A stretch of DNA of 64,000 bases from contig NZ_CP080327.1 in NCBI RefSeq assembly GCF_019443285.1, positions 3,034,001 through 3,098,000 of the forward strand, written 5' to 3'. This document shows positions 8,105 through 15,316 of this stretch, piece after piece. A program made the translations under genes and the position numbers. The stretch's first letter is position 1. Every line of letters starts with the position of its first letter. The notes beneath the pieces were generated by a model. That model had not been told where the DNA came from and searched no databases. It saw nothing but the letters and a program-made list of their open reading frames with translations. The DNA is from Aquisediminimonas profunda. Its GTDB lineage: Bacteria > Pseudomonadota > Alphaproteobacteria > Sphingomonadales > Sphingomonadaceae.

Positions 8105-8147
8105 TTGACTATTTGGTCAAATAGGTTGCAAATGACCATATAGTCAA
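8105..8147. promoter_or_regulatory. Two matching 16-bp operator-like sites between divergent genes
   Basis: TTGACTATTTGGTCAA at 8105-8120 and ATGACCATATAGTCAA at 8132-8147 are the same near-palindrome in opposite orientation (consensus TTGACTATWTGGTCAW), with centres 27 bp apart. They sit in the 81-bp gap between the dioxygenase operon and the TetR gene. They are the natural binding sites for that TetR protein on both promoters; this role is inferred. TTGACT within the sites could also serve as -35 elements. Confidence 0.65.
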
Positions 8148-8160
8148 GTACAAACACGTG

Positions 8161-8793
8161 ATGGCTCTGACAAACGATCTTTCCCCCCGCGCTGCGCGAA
8201 CGCGGGCCGCCCTGATTGCAGCAGGCTTTGATCTTCTCGCTGAAAAGCCCATCGACGCCATCCCGATCGATGAAGTCGTTGCAACTGCCGGTGTAGCCAA
8301 AGGCAGCTTTTTCAACCATTTCGCCGATAAGCAGGCCTTTGCATCCGCCATAGCGAGTGAGGTCCGCATTGAGCTTGAAAGTCAGGTTGCGCGAGCAAAC
8401 GCAGGGGTAACGTACCCGGTCGCGCGCATCGCTGGCGGTATGTTGGTCGGAGCGCTATTTGCCATCGACAATCCCAAACGGACGACGGTGCTGCTCCGCA
8501 GTCACGGCAATTCAACGGCACGCAGTCATCCACTCAACAAGGGGTTGGTCGACGATTTCGAAGCAGCCTGTGCGCAGGGGCTGTTGAGGCATGAGGCGCG
8601 CGACAGCGGCGTCCTCTATTGGCTGGGCCTCTGCCAGATACTGATGAGCAATCTCGTCGAACGTAAGCTGGATCGGAGCGCTGCAGATCACCGCATCGCT
8701 GAAATGATCATTCTTGGCCTGACGGGATTAGGGATAGACTATAGCGAAGCTGCAACACTGGCGGCTCGATTGTCCAGCGTGCGGCCTCGATAA
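8161..8793 (+). CDS. TetR-family regulator of the adjacent aromatic cluster
   Basis: A 210-residue TetR/AcrR protein. The helix-turn-helix is near residues 27-60 (IDEVVATAGVAKGSFFNHF), followed by a helical effector domain. It is divergent from the dioxygenase-hydrolase-hydroxylase operon, and the intergenic region carries two matching operator-like sites, so it most likely represses that operon and itself. The ATG at 8161 is preferred over an adjacent in-frame GTG at 8158; neither has a clear ribosome-binding site. The inducer is probably an aromatic substrate or its ring-cleavage product. Confidence 0.85.
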   Translation: MALTNDLSPRAARTRAALIAAGFDLLAEKPIDAIPIDEVVATAGVAKGSFFNHFADKQAFASAIASEVRIELESQVARANAGVTYPVARIAGGMLVGALFAIDNPKRTTVLLRSHGNSTARSHPLNKGLVDDFEAACAQGLLRHEARDSGVLYWLGLCQILMSNLVERKLDRSAADHRIAEMIILGLTGLGIDYSEAATLAARLSSVRPR

Positions 8794-8848
8794 CCTGCCG
8801 CGAATGCTTTAGCCTTTACAGAATTATCGAGCCGCTTGGGTCGCTTGC

Positions 8849-9358
8849 CTAAGGGTGCTCGGCAGCTTTCGTCAGAGACAGCCATAGCCATTCGGCAAAG
8901 CTGCGCCAGACATCCACTGTCCAGCGCGTCTCGGTTTCCCGGGACAGAATGATTTCGACGCCCTCGTAGATTGTTCGGACTGTGCGACCGACAGCAAAGC
9001 GTTCGAGATCGAGCGGGCAGCCCGCGTTGAGCACTTCACGGGCAGACGCGCCCTCAAGCACAAGTCCGACCGAGCGTTCCGATATGTCGACAATGCTCAC
9101 GGGCAGGCCTGATCCCAAATCTCTGGGCTCGCCTGCTGCCGATCGCCATAGCCATTCATCGGGCCCAAGGCAGGCAATCTCTCCGAGGGTTTCGCCGATC
9201 CGTCCGGGGATCTTCACCCCAAGCAGTTCCTCGAGCCGCTTTGCGTCGCGGGCGCGCAGAGACCAGCGCCGCATCGGTTGCGCGAGCGCTATCGTCAGAT
9301 CGCCATGCCGGACAGGCGCCGCAGGCACAGGGTCCAGGCGAGTGAGCGCGTCAGCCAT
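8849..9358 (-). CDS. soxG: Sarcosine oxidase gamma subunit
   Basis: A 169-residue gamma subunit of heterotetrameric sarcosine oxidase, which oxidatively demethylates sarcosine to glycine in the cytoplasm. The family-typical segments are LGPDEWLW, VSIVDISERSVGLVLEGASAR and LNAGCPLDLERFAVGRTVRT. Its ATG at 9358 lies inside the end of soxA (8-base overlap); a longer in-frame extension into soxA is not conserved-looking. It is last in the soxBDAG series and therefore the end of a long operon that starts near fhs. Confidence 0.92.
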   Translation of the reverse strand: MADALTRLDPVPAAPVRHGDLTIALAQPMRRWSLRARDAKRLEELLGVKIPGRIGETLGEIACLGPDEWLWRSAAGEPRDLGSGLPVSIVDISERSVGLVLEGASAREVLNAGCPLDLERFAVGRTVRTIYEGVEIILSRETETRWTVDVWRSFAEWLWLSLTKAAEHP

Positions 9359-12212
9359 TGAGCCGGGCTCCTTCCGGATCATAGAACACCATGCCCGAAA
9401 CTTTCGCCGCAATCGTTCTGCCCGGCATGGGAATGTAGAGCGTTTCGCCTGTGCGCCCCTGCCCGCCCGCCACCATTGCGATCGCGATCGAGCGACCGAG
9501 CGTCGCACTCCAGTATGATGAGGTGACATGCCCGATCATCGTCATTGGAATGGGCTGAGCGGAATCAGCAACGATCTGCGCCCCTTCTTCCAGCACCTCA
9601 TTGGGATCATCGGTCAGCAGCCCTACCAATTGCTTGCGCCCGGGCGCAACAATGTCAGGGCGCGCAAGAGAACGCTTGCCGACAAAATCCGGCTTCTTCT
9701 TGCCGACTGCCCAGTCAAGGCCGGCGTCGTAAGGCGTCAAGGTGCCATCGGTATCCTGCCCGACAATGATGAAACCCTTTTCGGCGCGCAAGACATGCAT
9801 CGTTTCCGTACCATATGCCGTGAGACCAAGCTCTTGTCCGGCCGCCCACAGCGCTTCCCAAACCGCGCGACCAAAGCCGGGGGGCACATTGATCTCGAAT
9901 CCGAGTTCCCCGGTAAAGCTGACGCGGAACAAGCGGGTCGGCACGCCGCAGATGGTCCCGTCACGCACGGCCATGTGCGGAAAGGCCTCGGGCGAAAGAT
10001 CGATGCTCTCGACAAAAGGCGCAATCAAATCGCGCGCCTTGGGGCCCTGAAGCGCAATGACCGCATACTGTTCGGAAATGCTGGTCAGCCAGACGTCGAG
10101 GTCCGGCCATTCCGTCTGGAGATAATCCTCCATCATGTTGAGCACGCGCGCAGCGCCGCCGGTTGTGGTGGTCAGGTGAAAACGGTCTGGCGCAAGTCGC
10201 GCCGAGACACCGTCATCGGTAATGAACCCATCTTCTCGCAACAACAGGCCGTAACGGCAACGACCCGGTTCGAGCGCCTTCCACGGATTTGTGTACATCC
10301 GGTTGAGGAATTCCGCCGCATCCGGACCAACAACTTCGATCTTGCCCAGGGTCGACGCATCGAAGATGCCAACCGCATTGCGGACGGCCAGGCACTCGCG
10401 GTTCACGGCTGCATGCATGTCCTCCCCTGCCTTGGGGAAATAGCGGGTACGACGCCATTGCGCGACCGGCTCGAAGACCGCGCCCTGCTCTTCTGCCCAA
10501 CTGTCGATAGGCGTCTTGCGCGTCGGTTGGAACAAGGCATCCTTGGCGTGCCCGGCAAATGCGCCGAAACTCTGGGGCGTATAGGGTGGGCGAAAAGTCG
10601 TCAGGCCAACCGCCTCAATCGGCTTGTCGAGAAATCCAGAGGCCAGCTGAAGCGCATTCAGGTTGGATGTCTTGCCCTGATCGGTCGCCATGCCATTGGT
10701 CGTATAGCGCTTGATATGTTCGACCGAGCGATAGCCCTCGCGCACTGCCAGGGCGATGTCCTTTGCGGTGACATCGTTCTGGAAGTCCACAAACGCCTTG
10801 ATTGTCGCAGGATCCTTCGGTGTGGGCAGCTGCCCCAGATTGATCCCCTGGCCGAAATTCCAGTTGCCGGCACAGGCCCCGACACAGCGCACATTCTCAT
10901 TTGGCTTGTCTGGCAGGAATGCGCCCCAAACGTCAGACCAGCGGATGCTGCCCTTGCTGTGCGACCAAAGGTGGATGCTGGGTGTCCACCCGCCCGCCAT
11001 CAGGAGAGCATCGCACGATACAGACTGCTTCCTGCTGCCGTCATTCGCGGCAAACTTGATTCCTGTAACCGCATGTCGGCCAGAGACACCAAAGACGCTC
11101 GAGCCAAGATGGACCTGAATGCCAGCAGCACGGGCGGCCTCGACAAGATCAGGCTCAATCACATCCCGCACGTCAATGATCGTCGAGACTGCAACGCCAG
11201 CGTTGTGCAGCGCGATTGCGTCCTTCCAGCCGCTGTCATGCGCAGCCATCACGGCAACACTCTTGCCCACCGCCACACCATAGCGCAACGCCCAGACCTT
11301 GGCGGCGGAGGCCAGCATGACCCCCGGCGTATCGTTGCCTTCAAAGACCAGCGGCCGTTCAATAGCGCCCTGGGCAAGGATCACTTCGCCGGCTCGGATT
11401 TTCCAAAGCCTTTCACGCGGGCCTGTGCCCGTGCTCGCGAGATGATCGGTCAGCCGTTCGACGGCCCCAATGAAATTGTCGTGAAAATAGCCAAACGCCG
11501 TCGTTCGAGTCAGGACGATGATGTTCCGGGCATCGGCCAACGCCTTCCTGCTGCGCTCCAGCCAGGGCCAGAGCGAGGGATCGGACAGCGCACCACCGCC
11601 CAGTTCGTCCTGCTCGTCAATCAGGATGACACGCTTGTTTGTCCCGCTCGCTTCCAGCGCCGCATCGATACCGGCTGGCCCGGCGCCGATAATCAGCAAC
11701 TCACAGTGCGCATGGCCGGCGGCATAGTCATCGGGATCGGTCTCGCTTGGCGCGTCACCCAGACCGGCCATACGGCGGATCGCGGGCTCATAGAGCTTTT
11801 CCCAGAAGGACCGCGGCCACATGAACGTCTTGTTGTAAAAACCCGCCGGAAAGAACCGGCCGAGCCGGTCATTGATCGCGCCAAAGTCAGTCTTGAGTGA
11901 GGGCCAGCGATTCTGGCTTCTGGCATTCAGGCCGTCGTAAATCTCGATCGCCGTCGCGCGCAAATTCGGTGTGAAACGACCACCACCGCGATCCACGGTG
12001 ATCAGGGCATTGGGTTCTTCAACTCCGGCACCGACCAGACCACGCGGGCGGTGATATTTGAAGGATCGGCCAAAGAGCGTCTCACCGGCCGCGAGCAGGG
12101 CGGATGCCAAGGTATCGCCAGCGAAGCCCTCATAGGACTTGCCATCGAAGGTGAAGCGCACGGTCCTGCTGCGGTCGACGCGACCGCCTTCCTTGATCCG
12201 AAACCCGCTCAT
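9351..12212 (-). CDS. soxA: Sarcosine oxidase alpha subunit
   Basis: A 953-residue alpha subunit, normal length. Order of parts: N-terminal 2Fe-2S-like fold region without the cluster cysteines (RTVRFTFDGKSYEGFAGDTL, FGRSFKYHRPRGLVG), an NAD/FAD-binding dinucleotide fold (LLIIGAGPAGIDAALEA) and a C-terminal GcvT-like aminomethyl domain that binds tetrahydrofolate (GFEINVPPGFG and downstream). The enzyme converts sarcosine, O2 and THF to glycine, H2O2 and 5,10-methylene-THF. The start overlaps the soxD stop by ATGA. It shares an operon with Rieske and DMGDH-like genes upstream. Confidence 0.96.
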   Translation of the reverse strand: MSGFRIKEGGRVDRSRTVRFTFDGKSYEGFAGDTLASALLAAGETLFGRSFKYHRPRGLVGAGVEEPNALITVDRGGGRFTPNLRATAIEIYDGLNARSQNRWPSLKTDFGAINDRLGRFFPAGFYNKTFMWPRSFWEKLYEPAIRRMAGLGDAPSETDPDDYAAGHAHCELLIIGAGPAGIDAALEASGTNKRVILIDEQDELGGGALSDPSLWPWLERSRKALADARNIIVLTRTTAFGYFHDNFIGAVERLTDHLASTGTGPRERLWKIRAGEVILAQGAIERPLVFEGNDTPGVMLASAAKVWALRYGVAVGKSVAVMAAHDSGWKDAIALHNAGVAVSTIIDVRDVIEPDLVEAARAAGIQVHLGSSVFGVSGRHAVTGIKFAANDGSRKQSVSCDALLMAGGWTPSIHLWSHSKGSIRWSDVWGAFLPDKPNENVRCVGACAGNWNFGQGINLGQLPTPKDPATIKAFVDFQNDVTAKDIALAVREGYRSVEHIKRYTTNGMATDQGKTSNLNALQLASGFLDKPIEAVGLTTFRPPYTPQSFGAFAGHAKDALFQPTRKTPIDSWAEEQGAVFEPVAQWRRTRYFPKAGEDMHAAVNRECLAVRNAVGIFDASTLGKIEVVGPDAAEFLNRMYTNPWKALEPGRCRYGLLLREDGFITDDGVSARLAPDRFHLTTTTGGAARVLNMMEDYLQTEWPDLDVWLTSISEQYAVIALQGPKARDLIAPFVESIDLSPEAFPHMAVRDGTICGVPTRLFRVSFTGELGFEINVPPGFGRAVWEALWAAGQELGLTAYGTETMHVLRAEKGFIIVGQDTDGTLTPYDAGLDWAVGKKKPDFVGKRSLARPDIVAPGRKQLVGLLTDDPNEVLEEGAQIVADSAQPIPMTMIGHVTSSYWSATLGRSIAIAMVAGGQGRTGETLYIPMPGRTIAAKVSGMVFYDPEGARLNG

Positions 12213-12481
12213 TTGCGAGCCTCGCCAGCCTTGTAGGTCAATTCGAATTTGTCGGTTACGGTATCCCGAACAGCATTGAAAAAGCGTCCGCAGCCAAAGG
12301 AGTGCCGCCAGCGCTCATTGTGCCGCCCCCTCGGATTCGCGCGGATGAACAGATACCGTTCCCATTCTTCGTCTGACAGTGCCGAAGGATCCGGCGGACG
12401 CGCAATATGGCCCTCCCCGCCATAGGCAAATTCGATCTCGGGGCGCTTTTCGTCGCAATAGGGGCAATGAATCAGGATCAT
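12209..12481 (-). CDS. soxD: Sarcosine oxidase delta subunit
   Basis: A 90-residue zinc-binding delta subunit. It begins MILIHCPYCDEKRPEIEF with the conserved Cys6-x2-Cys9 pair. The later zinc ligands lie in WRHSFGCGRFFNAVRDT. It is needed for assembly of the heterotetramer. The gene starts one base after the soxB stop and overlaps soxA by four bases, the classical BDAG order. Confidence 0.95.
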   Translation of the reverse strand: MILIHCPYCDEKRPEIEFAYGGEGHIARPPDPSALSDEEWERYLFIRANPRGRHNERWRHSFGCGRFFNAVRDTVTDKFELTYKAGEARK

Positions 12482-12482
12482 C

Positions 12483-13736
12483 TCAATGCGCCACCGCTGC
12501 AGCAGCCGCTTCGTCGATCAGGCGTCCGTTCCGGAAGCGATCCAGATTGAACGGAGCGTTGATGCGATGCGGTTCATCCTTGGCAATCGTATAGGCCAGC
12601 AGGTCAGCCGCTCCCGGTGTCGCCTTGAAGCCGCCTGTTCCCCAGCCGCAATTGACATAAAGGCCCGGCACAGGAGTCTTCCCAAGGATCGGGGAACGAT
12701 CCGGCGTCACATCGACGATCCCGCCCCAGCTACGCAGCATCCGCATCCTGCGAAAGATCGGGAAAATCTCGCAGATGGCCGCAATATTATGTTCAAGAAT
12801 GTGGAGTGCGCCGCGTTGTGAATAGCTGACATACTGATCCGTGCCAGCACCGATCACCAGTTCGCCCTTGTCAGACTGGCTCATATAGGCGTGCACGGTG
12901 TTCGACATGACGACACATGGAAAGACCGGTTTGACCGGCTCTGACACAAGTGCCTGCAGAGGATAGCTCTCCAATGGGAAATCCAGACCGGCCATCCGCA
13001 TGACGACCGACGTATTGCCGGCCGCCGAAACGCCGACTTTCTTCGACGCGATGAAGCCACGCTCCGTCTCCACGCCTTCGATAGCGCCTTGCCTGTCGCG
13101 ACGAATGCCCGTGACCGCACAATTCTGGATGATATCGACGCCCAGCCGTGCTGCAGCACGCGCATATCCCCAGGCAACACTATCATGCCTGGCAGTCCCA
13201 CCGCGACGCTGGAGCGCTGCGCCCAGCACCGGATAGCGCGCGTCTGGCTCGATGCTCAGCGGGGGGCAATAGGCCTTGGCCTCTTCCGGGGTCAGCCATT
13301 CATTGTCGACGCCATTGAGGCGGTTTGCATGAATATGTCGCTTGAAGCTCTGCACGTCATGCACATTGTGCGCGAGCATCATCACGCCGCGCTTTGAATA
13401 CATCACGTTGAAATTGAGATCCTGCGAAAGCCCGTCCCACAGTTTCACGGCATGGTCGTAGAGATGGGCACTTTCATCATAGAGATAGTTGGATCGGATG
13501 ATTGTGGTGTTGCGCCCCGTATTGCCGCCGCCCAGCCAGCCTTTTTCAATCACCGCCACATTCGTGATTCCGTAGCGACTGGCCAGATAATAGGCGGCGC
13601 CCAGACCATGTCCGCCAGCGCCAACAATGATCACATCATAGGATTGTTTGGGGGCTGCATCCGGCCAATGCTGTGGCCATTTCTCGTGGCTCGACAAGGC
13701 ATTGGCGAACAGGCTGAGGGCGGAAAACCGGGTCAT
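12483..13736 (-). CDS. soxB: Sarcosine oxidase beta subunit
   Basis: A 417-residue FAD-dependent beta subunit, normal length. It starts MTRFSALSLFANALSSHEKW, as SoxB proteins do, followed by the dinucleotide fold VIIVGAGGHGLGAAYYLA. The C-terminal NCGWGTGGFKATPGAA is the conserved flavin-contact region. It carries the sarcosine-oxidising site and the noncovalent and covalent flavins of the complex. The ATG overlaps the stop of the upstream cupin gene (ATGA); a longer frame from 13781 would run into the cupin gene. Confidence 0.95.
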   Translation of the reverse strand: MTRFSALSLFANALSSHEKWPQHWPDAAPKQSYDVIIVGAGGHGLGAAYYLASRYGITNVAVIEKGWLGGGNTGRNTTIIRSNYLYDESAHLYDHAVKLWDGLSQDLNFNVMYSKRGVMMLAHNVHDVQSFKRHIHANRLNGVDNEWLTPEEAKAYCPPLSIEPDARYPVLGAALQRRGGTARHDSVAWGYARAAARLGVDIIQNCAVTGIRRDRQGAIEGVETERGFIASKKVGVSAAGNTSVVMRMAGLDFPLESYPLQALVSEPVKPVFPCVVMSNTVHAYMSQSDKGELVIGAGTDQYVSYSQRGALHILEHNIAAICEIFPIFRRMRMLRSWGGIVDVTPDRSPILGKTPVPGLYVNCGWGTGGFKATPGAADLLAYTIAKDEPHRINAPFNLDRFRNGRLIDEAAAAAVAH

Positions 13737-14068
13737 GCGCGTGCCTCGACCAGCGGCGCGTAAACGATCATCATCAGACATCCGTTCTTGCTGCCTGCGC
13801 GGTGCATTGTTCCCGGCATGCGTAGCACGAAGTCGCCCGGGCCATAGTTCGCGTCATCATCGAAGAAATCGCCTTCGATGACATAGATCTGTTCAATCTC
13901 TTCATGCGCGTGCAATTCGCCCAAAGGCTCCGGCGGGACTTTTGACAACATAGTCCGATAGCCGCGCGGGTCGTCGACCAGTGGACAGACAAGTTCGCCC
14001 GGCCGAGCACCCGGCTGCCAGCCTGATGCGCTGCTTGTAACCGTTCCGGCGATTGGAAGCCCCATCAT
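13733..14068 (-). CDS. Small cupin-domain protein inside the betaine operon
   Basis: A 111-residue single-domain cupin. The conserved motifs read GELHAHEEIEQIYVIEGDFFDD (first metal-binding His/His/Glu motif) and YGPGDFVLRMPGTMHRAGSK (second motif with His). It resembles ChrR/anti-sigma-type cupins but has no second domain. It is coupled at both ends by ATGA overlaps, with the Rieske oxygenase gene upstream and soxB downstream, so it probably acts in the same pathway. Its role is unknown. A metal-dependent housekeeping step on formaldehyde or a methylated intermediate is a guess only. Confidence 0.75.
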   Translation of the reverse strand: MMGLPIAGTVTSSASGWQPGARPGELVCPLVDDPRGYRTMLSKVPPEPLGELHAHEEIEQIYVIEGDFFDDDANYGPGDFVLRMPGTMHRAGSKNGCLMMIVYAPLVEARA

Positions 14069-15312
14069 GCAGCACCCTCGCCCAAGGCGGATTTTGCCGT
14101 TTCGACGTAGAACTCCTTGAATTCCTCGACCAACCGTTCCTCCAATGCATAGGGGCCGGGGCGGTAACCGTCGGTGGCAATTCCCGCGTGATTAAGCTCA
14201 GCCAGCATGCTGTCCTGTCGGTTGGTGGCACGCCAGACGGCAGCGAGGTTGTCGACATCATAGTCGACACCTTCCACTGCATCCTCATGGACCAGCCAAC
14301 TGGTCCGCAACAACGTGCGATCGGCATCGAGCGGAGTCAGTGAAAAGGTCACCGCATGGTCCTGACAGAAATGGTGCCAGGAATTGGGCTGTGTCCAGAC
14401 GGAAAGGCTGGAATCGCCGGTTCCGGGGTGCACACAGATCGGAACGCGCGAAGCCGGTTCCCCGTCAATGGTCTGTGATCGCGAGCCATTGGCGAGAGGC
14501 AGGCGGACCACACGGTGCCAGCCGTCATCCGGAAATTCGACCAAATGGGTATAAAGACCTGCCTCGCGCCAAGCCGCCTGTTGCGCCGCGAGATATTCCT
14601 CGTAGCGCGCGCCCTGAGCCGCTTCCGCATCGTCACCCGGCAAGCCCTTACCAAAACCGCTTGTCCCCAGGGACTTCAGCAATTCGGGATGGTTCACGTC
14701 GCAGTGGTAACACTCGCGATTGTTTTCCATCACGAGTTTCCAGTTGGCTGCTTCGACAATATCGTCCTGCACAGCCACTTTGCAGTGTTCGAGGTTGTAG
14801 ATCGCAACGCGTTCGGCGATGTCAGCGCGTGCATGCTCGATCGTCGGCGGATCGTCCGACAGGCAAATGAAGATCAGACCGCCGATATTTTCCAGCCTTG
14901 CCGGCTGCAGCCCGTGATCGGCCTTTTCAAAGCCCTCCGGCATGTTGCGGGCGGCAAGCAATTTGCCATCGAGGCTGTATGTCCATTGGTGGTATGGGCA
15001 CATGATGCGCGGTGCGCTGCCTTGTGCCTGACTGCAGAGTTTCGCGCCGCGATGAGCGCAGCTGTTGTGGAATGCTCTCACTTCCCCATCGCGACCGCGC
15101 ACGATGATGACCGATGTGTTGGCCATTTCGAACAGGTAGAAGTCGCCCGGCTTTTTTACATGCGCAACCGTGCAAGCATAAAGCCAGACCCGCTTGAGCA
15201 TGACCCGCGTATCAAACTCGAACGCAGCTCTGCTGACATAAAGGCCTTGCGGCAAGGTGTATCCTTGCCGATCCTGACCAAGCCATTGGGTGACAGAGGA
15301 ATATTCCGACAC
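14065..15312 (-). CDS. Rieske oxygenase, GbcA-like (probable glycine betaine or related N-demethylase)
   Basis: A 415-residue aromatic-ring-hydroxylating-type oxygenase alpha subunit. The Rieske 2Fe-2S ligands are Cys85, His87, Cys105 and His108 (SCAHRGAKLC ... MCPYHQW). The mononuclear iron site is in ENNRECYHCDVNHPELL, with His203 and His208. The overall pattern matches the family of glycine betaine monooxygenase (GbcA), stachydrine demethylase and choline/carnitine monooxygenases. Context (DMGDH-like and sox genes) favours betaine to dimethylglycine plus formaldehyde. It starts with GTG four bases after the preceding stop. No GbcB-like reductase gene occurs in the window. Confidence 0.85.
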   Translation of the reverse strand: MSEYSSVTQWLGQDRQGYTLPQGLYVSRAAFEFDTRVMLKRVWLYACTVAHVKKPGDFYLFEMANTSVIIVRGRDGEVRAFHNSCAHRGAKLCSQAQGSAPRIMCPYHQWTYSLDGKLLAARNMPEGFEKADHGLQPARLENIGGLIFICLSDDPPTIEHARADIAERVAIYNLEHCKVAVQDDIVEAANWKLVMENNRECYHCDVNHPELLKSLGTSGFGKGLPGDDAEAAQGARYEEYLAAQQAAWREAGLYTHLVEFPDDGWHRVVRLPLANGSRSQTIDGEPASRVPICVHPGTGDSSLSVWTQPNSWHHFCQDHAVTFSLTPLDADRTLLRTSWLVHEDAVEGVDYDVDNLAAVWRATNRQDSMLAELNHAGIATDGYRPGPYALEERLVEEFKEFYVETAKSALGEGAA

Positions 15313-15316
15313 GATC

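Noticed and set aside
9528-11900. A 790-codon open frame on the plus strand opposite soxA
   Set aside because: It is antisense to a clearly recognisable SoxA protein, shows no known domain, and such long shadows are expected from the codon bias of GC-rich genes.
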